The notes beneath the pieces were generated by a model, which made no database searches, was not told the DNA's origin, and worked only from the letters and a program-made list of their open reading frames with translations. Source: Isoetes taiwanensis (taxonomy: Eukaryota > Streptophyta > Lycopodiopsida > Isoetales > Isoetaceae). Taken from it: a stretch of 64,000 nt of DNA. This document shows, one piece after another, positions 21,839 through 29,657 of the stretch. The stretch spans positions 5,267,001 to 5,331,000 of the forward strand of contig JAJEKV010000049.1 of the NCBI GenBank assembly GCA_021234155.1. The letters are read 5' to 3'. Within the stretch, counting starts at the first letter, position 1. Each line of letters opens with the position of its first letter. Both the position numbers and the translations under genes were made by a program.

Positions 21839-23000
21839 GACTAATACGAAAACAAAAAAAAAGATAAGAGAGTTACCTTTTGTACAGAAAAGTTTTCCCA
21901 TGTCGTTAAGGAGTGCACTTATTTCGGCAAGCTCGGCAGGTGTTGTTGAGCCGCTTAGGAATCGGCAATTTCTGACAGAATACAGGCTATAGAACAGCTG
22001 ATTTCTTGTATCCTATACCTTCCTAATCAGAACCTTTTGAGCCTCAATTGAGTGTTGGCCATCTATTATCATAAAATGTACGTCTTGGTTGTCGATGAAG
22101 TCCTCCAGCTTGCTCCACATGAGTACCTTCCTTGTTTTCGTATCGTAAGGCACTACATCTGCGGGCATTGGCACCTGCCCTGGATTTTTGATCATGTTGT
22201 TCACTATCTCCGAGGAGTGCTGCTTGTCGTACCTTCTGCTGACATAAATTGCCTTAGTGGACCTGAAAAGCCGGGTGAAGTTAAGGCCCTCAGTTTGCTC
22301 ATTGCCTCCAACTGCCTGGCCTTGTCATCCTCACCTGTAAGGCCTGCTGTGACTTCTGTAGTGTCCCTGCCTCTAGAACTTGCATCTTCCTTATCCTTCA
22401 ATGCTTGTAGGTAGATACTGCCCGAGGGCCTCGTGCTGATGGCTCGTCGAACAGTTGAAAGGCCTTCGCATATTCTTTTAGGCGTCAATGGCTCGCCAAT
22501 TGTCCAGCCAAATTTGAAGAGGGAGTTGGCCGTGTCGTCTGATCTTAGTGCAGTCTCTTTAAAACAGCTAGAACTGCATTGATTGATCTTCTTTAGGCTT
22601 TTCTTATTTTTTTGGCCCACTTCAACTAACACTGAACAAGAGGTTCTTCGCATGTGATAAGAATTCTCTGCTTCTTCATTTGATCAGTCTCTCTTACCCT
22701 AGACATGAATATAAGATCTGTCTTCCCACCAGTCTTGAAGATCTCGACATACCATTTTGACCCCTCTATAAGATCTTCTTCTGGACATGGAGGTTCTATC
22801 TGAGCCTTTATTATTCCAAATGTATCTTCTAACGTCAATACATGATGCAGGTCTGTAGCAGTAACATCTTCATCTAGGCTGAAGAGGTCTCACTGAGTTT
22901 GGTTTACCTTTTGATTGTTTTTTGTGTTCCTGCAAAATTACAGCACATGGGTTAATCTTTAAATGCCAAAATATATGCTAACTTGCAACGTATGCAACAA

Positions 23001-23135
23001 AAATGCGCTTGGCGCGTTTTGAAACTGAAGAGAGATTATAAATTTATTAAATTGCGCCAGGGGCGTTTTGTTAATATAGATTCGAAGGAAAAGAAACTAA
23101 CGTAATGACTTATTAAACTGCACCAGGGGCATTTT
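23001..23135. repeat. 21-mer palindrome family, cluster of three
   Basis: Degenerate copies at 23001-23020 (AAATGCGCTTGGCGCGTTTT), 23049-23069 and 23115-23135, in the first intron of the - strand ParB-like gene. Confidence 0.8.
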
Positions 23136-23675
23136 GTCCGAAACAAAAGGGGTTTGTCAATACAGAATCGAAAGATAAGAAACTAACCCTAATGCTTGGA
23201 AAATATGCAACAAATATGCTTTAGAAGTGACCTTAAAGAGTTCAATCTTCATCTCAAGACACAACTAACTATAAAAAGCACAATTAACTACTGAATACTG
23301 TTCAACTAACTATACAAGATTAAAACAGCGGATACAGCATTGAAAGAAAACACAACATGAAGAAACATTCAAGAATAAAATTAATATATCTCGTCATAAC
23401 ATATATTTGCGTACATTTTGGGACATATGAACTGAAGTATTAGAGGACATATGCTTCTTATTGGATAATAACTCTACTATTAAAGAAAAACATCCCAAAA
23501 ACCTAACAAAAAGACGGACACAGAAATAAAATACAGAACAAAAACACTGATTAATACCTGAGGCACTAGCTGGATTTGTTCTTTCTGCTTGTTCAGCAAG
23601 CTCCAGAGTTGCTTTGGCATGTCGCCCACCTCTACCTGCGCCTCGGCCGCGGCTGCCAGATCCTCTAGACGCCAT

Positions 23676-24119
23676 AGAACTGCAAGTTCGGAAAATATGA
23701 GACTGGAGTTTTGGTTTAAACTTATATGTATGCGTTGATAATCTAAGCCGTCAGATTAGAACCGTAAATTTAAATTCGCGTCATTTTAAAATTATACCGC
23801 CTAAATTAACCGCCCGTCTCGCTCATTTACAATTTTAAAATGTGCTTTTCTTTTTAGTGCAATTTCGAGAAAATAATTAATTCTTATTTTCAAGAAACGC
23901 ATATGTGGCAAGCTAATCGGCCACCTACTCTCAGAAGATCACCCGTCTTGAGCACCCTCAATCGACCCGTCTTGAGCGCCTTCAATCCAAAGATCATCGA
24001 CGCGTCTTGAGCGCCCAAGATCATCGACCTAAGATCAATCAATCCGCCTTCAATCCCAAGATCAATCGAGATGTTGGCTGAACTACGGTGAGTGTAATTC
24101 TTCGTCCTGTTTTTTTCCA
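23676..24119. promoter_or_regulatory. Possible shared upstream region of divergent genes
   Basis: Lies between the start of the - strand ParB-like gene (23675) and a + strand DUF8039-type exon. It holds short direct repeats with CGTCTTGAGCG and CAAGATCATCGAC at 23940-24070. No clear TATA box was found. Promoter role is inference from position only. Confidence 0.25.
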
Positions 24120-24395
24120 ATGCCAATTCTAGCATTCTGGTTGTTTATCAGTGTCGGAGAAGAATGCTATATTTTAACAGCAAACTTGAAGCGCCGAGTA
24201 GGATTATGTAAAGTCGAAGATCTGAATCCAAGTTCAATGTGCCATGGTGTTCCACTTGGAAACAGTTTCTGTAAGTTTTCCATTATAAATTGCAATTATG
24301 AGGATGAGGCTCTTCCACGAAGACATCCCGGTGGCAATACAGTTGGGGAAAACGTGGGCACATTTGTAGCATGGCCAAAAGAACGTCTGAAAAAG
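24120..24395 (+). pseudogene. DUF8039-type exon
   Basis: The frame reads RRVGLCKVEDLNPSSMCHGV, PLGNSFCKFSI, then GGNTVGENVGTFVAWPKERL before a donor AAAAAG|GTATGT at 24396. HGVPLG and G..VAWPK are the hallmark positions of DUF8039. It is one orphan exon; upstream and downstream parts are missing. It is a better match to the domain pattern than the copy at 1.1-1.5 kb. Confidence 0.6.
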
Positions 24396-24461
24396 GTATG
24401 TATATGAGGATACTCAAAAAAAATATGAATATATCATAACATCTGCGTGATGTTGTGAATT

Positions 24462-24577
24462 TTAAATTCTTTGATGCTCTTTAGCCAGTCTTATCAACCC
24501 CATGAAACCACACATTAATCAAAATGTGTAGTTTTCTTGGGGTTGGTCATACTGGCTAGAGGGCATCAAAGGATTTC
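24462..24577. ncRNA. Hairpin of about 116 nt, miRNA-precursor-like or tiny MITE
   Basis: Arms about 50 bases long pair with a few mismatches and G-U pairs around a short loop near 24515-24522. Left arm landmarks: CTTTGATGCTCTTTAGCCAG and CAACCCCA; right arm: TGGGGTTGG and CTGGCTAGAGGGCATCAAAG. The size and imperfect stem fit a plant miRNA or siRNA precursor. They also fit a small inverted-repeat transposon; I cannot decide from one copy. Confidence 0.55.
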
Positions 24578-24643
24578 AATGTTTTCGACATTGCGTATAA
24601 AAAAACATAATAAAATAAGTGTGACATAAAAGTATAAGGTGCA

Positions 24644-24728
24644 AAATTGCGCCAGGCGCGAGTTTGTATTCATATTCAAAAAATAAATGTACATTTCTTC
24701 TTCTGTGAAAATGCGCCAGGCGCGAGTT
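24644..24728. repeat. 21-mer palindrome family, two copies
   Basis: AAATTGCGCCAGGCGCGAG at 24644 and AAATGCGCCAGGCGCGAG at 24709. Both have a GAGTT right end instead of GATTT. Confidence 0.8.
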
Positions 24729-24785
24729 CTTTCTAAACTAACATAGGAGGCTGTACATATCTAACATAAGAGGCTGTACATATCT

Positions 24786-25156
24786 CTACAAAATGTCACA
24801 TAGGCCCACTTCATCGGCTAGATACCGAGTCACGTCCCAACTGTACCACTCTGATATGACACCATCCTCCCATTCATTGGGAATGTCGAGTCTCCAAATC
24901 AGAGTGTCCCGTCGATCTCTGGCCTTCCTAATCATATCCTCATATTTATTTGTTGGCATGAGGTATACCAAGAGCATGAGGAGCCTCATAAACCCTATGA
25001 TGTGATGGTAGCATTCCATGGCCCCTGATACAGACTGTCATATGGCTTGTCCATCCCTTTTCGTAGTTTTTGAACATCACAATTTAGTAGTATCTTGTAT
25101 AGGGTCCAGCATTGATTGTCGTCCAAAGGAAGTATAGTTGAACGAGAATCAGCCAT
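24786..25156 (-). pseudogene. Unrecognised small gene, two blocks
   Basis: The first block starts at the ATG at 25156 (MADSRSTILPLDDNQCWTLY, then CDVQKLRKGMDKPYDSL). The second, 25019-24786, reads MECYHHIIGFMRLLMLLVYL, MIRKARDRRDTLIWRLDIPN and DVTRYLADEVGLCDIL before a stop. A frame change separates them near 25030. I recognise no family; the middle is hydrophobic but short of a clear membrane span. Palindromes of the 21-mer family lie on both sides. Confidence 0.4.
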
Positions 25157-25244
25157 GTGTAATGCACTAGAACGAGAGAAATTAACTAATTAGCAAATGA
25201 TATTCCTCTCCCCAGAAAATAATTCTAAAGATTCAAAATAGTTT

Positions 25245-25425
25245 AAAACGTGCCAGACACGTTTTCTATAGTGTGTTTTTTCAAATATCTACTTCACACG
25301 CGCCTGGCGCGATTTGTATAAAGTAGTAGGAAATAGAAAGGCCAAACTAGAAACGCGCCTGGCGCGATTTTATTAAACTAGTAGGAAATAGAAAGGCCAA
25401 ACTAGAAATGCGCCAAGCGCGATTT
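25245..25425. repeat. 21-mer palindrome family, cluster of four
   Basis: Copies at 25245-25265 (AAAACGTGCC-A-GACACGTTTT, a diverged but still symmetric form), 25297-25315, 25351-25371 and 25406-25425. AGTAGGAAATAGAAAGGCC lies before each of the last two, so they were duplicated together with flanks. Confidence 0.85.
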
Positions 25426-25539
25426 CGTCCATTCTAACATATCATTCTGTAGAAAAGAAATAAGCATAAAAAAATAAATATGTCTACTTATGGGCAGAGA
25501 ACAAGGATTTCTACAGTGAAAATGAATAAATATATGAAA

Positions 25540-25960
25540 TGGAGTAAGAGCATAATGCAATAGAAATAGCAGATACGAAATAGAATAAGAGCACATAGCA
25601 ATAGAATAAGAAGAGAATATGAAGCCAGTGAAATAGAATAAGAGCCAGTGGAATAGAATAAGGGCCAGTGAAATCGAATATGAAGCCATTGGAATAGAAT
25701 AAGTGCCAGTCAAATAGAATATGAAGCCAGTGGAATAGAATAAGAGCAGATAGAATAAGATCATATAAGCAATAGAATAAGAACAGAATAATATAGAACA
25801 GATAAAGCAGATAGAACAGAACAGATAGAACAAGAATAAGAATAATAAGAACACATAGAAAGAAAAGCAGATAGAATAAGAGCATCAGCTACAACAGAAT
25901 AAGAGCATCAGCTACAGCAGATAGAATAAGAGCATCAGCTACAGCAGATATATAATACAC
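25540..25960. repeat. AATAGAATAAGAG-type degenerate tandem repeat
   Basis: Purine-rich repeat of AATAGAATAAGAGC, with a clearer 31-34 base unit at 25625-25745 (GCCAGTGGAATAGAATAAG) and CATCAGCTACA units at 25885-25945. Long F/Y/L/S-rich frames on the other strand are products of this composition. Confidence 0.8.
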
Positions 25961-26560
25961 AGTATTATTTAGTTCATTTTCTGAATGTATCTGTTCTAAA
26001 CAAAAGAATACCTAGAAAAGAAATAAGAATAAGAGATATGAATAGGAGAACTAGAAGAATATATGTGTTCTTTCAAATACTAGAATAAAAATAAGAATAA
26101 GATAACAGACTTTAAGTAAAAGATAGGAAATACCAACCTATTTGTGTTCTGTACCCGAGATTTGAGCCGAAACCTTTGAGCCGAAACCAAAAGCCGAAAA
26201 CAAAAGCCAATTTGAGCAATAGAAGCCGAGATTTCAAATATAAGTCGAGATTTACAATAGAAGCCGAGAATTTGGAATAGCCTGGTTGCAATAGCAGAGA
26301 AGAAGCTGAGAAGGCGAGAAGTCGAGGATGCAATAGCAGAGAAGCCAAGAAGCCAGAGAGTTCGAAAGAAGCAGATAGCCGAGAAGCCTAGTTCGAAAGC
26401 AGATAGTGCAAGTTCGAAAGCAGATAGTTCGAAAGCAGAAAAGTTCGAAAGAGAAAGAGAAAAGTTCGAAAGGGATTGTAAACTGGAAATAATAACTGCT
26501 TTAAAAAATCGTATCGCGCCTGCTGCAAAAAATTAATACATATATTTATTTAAATGTTAG
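25961..26560. other. Purine-rich low-complexity stretch
   Basis: GAAGCCGAGA and TTCGAAAG(C)AGAtag motifs recur (26160-26470). No gene is supported on either strand. Confidence 0.5.
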
Positions 26561-26564
26561 AAGG

Positions 26565-27155
26565 TTAATATGAAGTTAGAAGGTTATCTAATGAATTAGA
26601 ATTTAGAAGTTAATAGGTCAGAAGTTAAGGTTATAAGTTAGAAGGGTTAATAGTAGAAGTTAGAAGGTCAGAAGTTAAGATTAGAAGTTTTAAAGATAAT
26701 GAATTAGAATTTAGAAGTTTTAAGTTTTCGATGGTTTAAGGTTATATTTATTTAAGGTTAGAAGTTTTAAGTTTTTAAAGGTTAGAATTTAGAAGTTCAA
26801 AGGAAAATAACTTGGGCAATCCCATTATATAGTCAGAAGTTAAGGTTAGAAGTTAAAAGGTCAGAAGCTAAGGTTAGAAGTTTTAAAGTTTGTGAATTAG
26901 AATTTAGAAGTTTTAAGTTTTAGAAGTTTTAAGGTTATATTTATTTAAGGTTAGAAGTTTTAACCTTAAAACTTCTAACCTTACAAGTTGTAACCTTAGA
27001 ACTTCTAACCTTAAAACTTTTAACCTATACTAACCTTCTAACCTTAAAACTTCTAACCTATAATAACCTATAATAAACTTCTAACCTTAAAACTTCTAAC
27101 CTGTAATAACCTTAAAAGTTGTTTCTAAGGTTACAATTTTTAAGGTTATTATCCT
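26565..27155. repeat. TTAGAAGTTTTAAGG minisatellite, folding back on itself
   Basis: 26565-26975 repeats TTAGAAGTTTTAAGGT-like units. From about 26963 the sequence runs as the reverse complement (AACCTTAAAACTTCTAACC) to 27125. The turning point at 26949-26984 is a perfect palindrome around GTTTTAACC. The block ends in a hairpin AATAACCTTAAAAGTTGTTT near 27110-27155 that recurs at 28515-28570. Confidence 0.8.
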
Positions 27156-27239
27156 TCCTATGTAATTGAGTGTCCAATTTCTGTTCTCCTTCATTTTGTT
27201 CCTTCAAAATTCTTAAAACATGGCACGTGTACTTGTGTG

Positions 27240-28030
27240 CATTTATTACTTATAAAGCATTTATTGCAGCATTTATTGCGGCCACTTAATAACCTTCTTT
27301 GCATTCATTTTTGCATTCATTGATTATATAAAGCATTTATTGCGGTAACCTCAATATTTCGTGGATGTTGACGTGATTACATGACGCGGTAACGAGGTGC
27401 ATTCATTGATTGTAAAGCATTTATTGCAGCCATTAATAACCTCGAATATTGTGTGCATTCATTGATTATAAAGCATTTATTGCGGGCATTAATTTCAGAT
27501 TTGAGGCATTTATGAGCATTTATGGCGGAGGAAGATATGAGCATTACCATAGGATGACACGTTGCATTCATCGCATTTATGGCGTGATTTGTGCACTTTG
27601 CATTTAATGCGCCATTAATACACTTTGCATTTTTTTGTGGCCATTAATACGCTTTGAATTTATTGCGAATTATCAAAGCACAACATGTGTGCACTTTGCA
27701 TTTATTGTAGCCATTTGCATTTATTGCGACCATTAATACGCTTTGCATTTATTATGCCATTAATACGCTTTGCATTTATTGCGAAGTTATCAAAGCAATC
27801 CACATGTGTGCACTTTGCATTTATTATGCTATTAATACCCTTTGCATTTATTATGCCATTAATACGCTTTGCATTTATTGTGCCATTAATACGCTTTGCA
27901 TTTATTATGAAGTTATCAAAGCACTACATGTGTGCACTTTGCATTTATTAATGCCATTAATACGCTTTGCATTTATTGCGAATTATCAAAGCACAACATG
28001 TGTGCACTTTGCATTTATTGCGGCCATTGG
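27240..28030. repeat. GCATTTATTGCGGCCATTAATAC minisatellite
   Basis: Variable units of GCATTTATTGCG, CCATTAATACGCTTT and ACATGTGTGCACTTTG repeat from about 27240 to 28030. A longer unit of about 110 bases (AAGCACAACATGTGTGCACT) occurs at 27677, 27797, 27919 and 27991. Frames such as FAFIMPLIRFAFI come from the repeat. Confidence 0.85.
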
Positions 28031-28218
28031 CAAATTTGTTAGAAGATATCAATCCCAATATATATAGAATCTTAATGATATGCATTTTAGGATAATTATG
28101 GATATGAAATATATATCGAATGATATTAATGATTACATGCGAGTTGCGATATAGGCACTTGGCATAAATATAGCCCTAGATTAGTCATGTGTGTCGATCA
28201 TCCAACAAAACTCCATCT

Positions 28219-28227
28219 TATAAATAG
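28219..28227 (+). promoter_or_regulatory. TATA box-like site
   Basis: TATAAATAG, followed 25-35 bases on by CTTCTTATTGTCTCGACGC and, at 28315, GCAAG|GTAAATATT, which could be a 5' untranslated exon with donor. No coding exon is found downstream before the LINE. The site may belong to an LTR. Confidence 0.35.
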
Positions 28228-28470
28228 AAGGCCTTCTTATTGTCTCGACGCATTGAGAGCACTTGAAGAGCTATTGTGAGCGCTTCTCTTCTGCTTCACT
28301 AATTGCATGCAAGGTAAATATTCTCCCATTTTGTAATTTCTAAATTAGAGTTAGAATGTAAGATCTTACGAAGTTGCTTCACATCAATCTAGAATCACTT
28401 GGCCATTGCAGAAGAGAATGTTGGACGTTAACTGGGGTCCAACTGCACCGTTTTGAAAAAGAGAAATGTT

Positions 28471-28492
28471 CGCGGCGGCCAAGGCCGCCGCG
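28471..28492. repeat. 22-bp GC palindrome
   Basis: CGCGGCGGCC-AA-GGCCGCCGCG, a perfect inverted repeat in AT-rich surroundings. It has the same build as the 21-mer family (10-base CG-rich arms, tiny centre) but a different sequence. Confidence 0.85.
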
Positions 28493-28507
28493 ATAAATTT
28501 CTTGTAG

Positions 28508-28600
28508 GTCTAACCTATAATAACCTTAAAAGTTGTTTCTAAGGTTACAACATTTAAGGTTATTATAGGTTAAAAGTTAGAAGGTTAGAAGTTAGAGGGT
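28508..28600. repeat. Second copy of the minisatellite hairpin
   Basis: TAACCTATAATAACCTTAAA, loop AGTTGTTTCTAAGGTTACAACA, then TTTAAGGTTATTATAGGTTA. The same loop stands at 27115-27140. TTAGAAGG units follow. Confidence 0.8.
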
Positions 28601-28783
28601 TTTATTTATATATAATGTTGAGGAAAATAACTTGGGCAATCCCATTATATAAATAGAATGATCAAATAGAATAAGATATATGAGGCCTTTATGGCATGCA
28701 TAGTCCCTCTTACAATTGTTTTCAAAGCATGCTTTCCTTTATTGATTAAGAAAAGTATGTTTTCATTTAAGAACATGTTAGGG

Positions 28784-28815
<32 letters not shown>

Positions 28816-29186
28816 GAGAGTAAGAGTAGATTTTTCCATTAATCAAGAAACACAGTACATAGTTCTGCTTTGATCAGCAGATTAAAGCATAATAAAAATC
28901 TTTAGATATAACCGACCATCAAAATATTGTGAAGTGCAGTCTGAAAAATATGTAGCATAAATCAGATCCTTGGATGAGGTGAATTGGACAAAGGATAGCT
29001 GATAAGTAGAGATAGTCTTCCAAAAATGAGGTAGTCTTCAAAAATGTACAGATATCACGACCCCAACCAGCAATTATTGTTAAAACCTGAAAGTAACATC
29101 AACCAAAATTCTGCTAGATTAGGAGATACCATTGAGCAATTAATGTCTTAGCAGAGTTGGATGGGAAGCCAGATACAATGATGGGG

Positions 29187-29648
29187 CTATTGGGTCTGAA
29201 GTGAGAGAGAGTCAAGCTTAGAGTTGAAGAAGGCATAGAAAGAGTCAGCAGATCCAAAGGTGTAACTACCAGTAATCTGCTCAGCAATGCTATCCACACA
29301 AGAGAGGTCAGATACAGTCAAACAAAGCAAGGAACCAAACAAATCAGCCAACAGTCTATGAGTATAGTACTGCTCTCTGAATCTTGAGAATTGTTCCTCA
29401 GTCATGTATCTGTGGTACATGGAGAGGAAATCGAACATAGTATAGACTTGCACCACTTCTCTGCAAAACATCCTTGCAATATTCGTGTCCAAATTTTCTT
29501 CATTTTCAGAGAGTTTGTTGAAGAACAGTTTTAGGTCAAGGTCAACATCCCTTTTGAGTAGATTGTCATCCATTTCACCCATGCTCGTCTTGCATTTCTT
29601 CAAGTAGGCTAACATCATCACCAAAAGCAGAATTAGAATTGATAACAT
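29187..29648 (-). CDS. Extra ORF in the 3' part of the LINE
   Basis: A 153-residue frame after the reverse transcriptase: MLSILILLLVMMLAYLKKCK (hydrophobic start), then MGEMDDNLLKRDVDLDLKLF, VQVYTMFDFLSMYHRYMTEE and FREQYYTHRLLADLFGSLLC. It overlaps a frame at 29769-29575 that shares coding with the end of ORF2. Composition is like real, mainly helical protein, and the real start may be inside ORF2 (GDDVSLLEEMQDEHG). I recognise no family. Plant L1 elements normally end after zf-RVT, so this is either an ORF2 C-terminal extension or a picked-up exon. Confidence 0.45.
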   Translation of the reverse strand: MLSILILLLVMMLAYLKKCKTSMGEMDDNLLKRDVDLDLKLFFNKLSENEENLDTNIARMFCREVVQVYTMFDFLSMYHRYMTEEQFSRFREQYYTHRLLADLFGSLLCLTVSDLSCVDSIAEQITGSYTFGSADSFYAFFNSKLDSLSLQTQ

Positions 29649-29657
29649 TGAAGTTTG

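Larger units (their letters stand above)
19640..23675 (-). pseudogene. Second ParB-like gene with methyltransferase-like C-terminus
   Basis: Exon 1 (23675-23564) starts MASRGSGSRGRGAGRGGRHA, an RGG-type basic leader, and ends before GTATTAATCAG. Later blocks on -: WYVEIFKTGGKTDLIFMSRV (about 22750), WTIGEPLTPKRICEGLSTVR (about 22500), KNPGQVPMPADVVPYD and FMIIDGQHSIEAQK (22030-22190), whose IDGQHS matches the GGNHS/DGQHR motif of ParB-like nucleases. Then RNCRFLSG to LFCTK (about 21990-21885), VWEKWNEFWNAYVEKKLPD (about 21110), PHDITLFVLDNRGARWSLDD (about 20575) and FCPLGTTCWELHVGD with REALKLARKCQSVVSDDR (about 20000-20130). The last two resemble motifs IV and X-I of a SAM methyltransferase but lack DPPY, so catalysis is doubtful. 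Frames change several times. Its introns carry ten palindromes of the 21-mer family. Confidence 0.55.
26801..28650. repeat. Two identical 30-bp direct repeats enclosing 1.8 kb
   Basis: AGGAAAATAACTTGGGCAAT plus the next ten bases (CCCATTATAT) occur exactly at 26801-26830 and 28621-28650. They enclose parts of two minisatellites and a TATA-containing block. Confidence 0.85.

Noticed and set aside
25402-25885. Long F/Y/L/S-rich frames on -, membrane-protein-like
   Set aside because: They are the reverse reading of the AATAGAATAAGAG repeat; two frames are open at once with equal quality.
27685-28067. Frames reading FAFIMPLIRFAFI repeats
   Set aside because: Direct product of the GCATTTATTGCG minisatellite; no flanking coding sequence.
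28787-28815. T run as a promoter or terminator element
   Set aside because: It is the poly(A) tail of the LINE on -.
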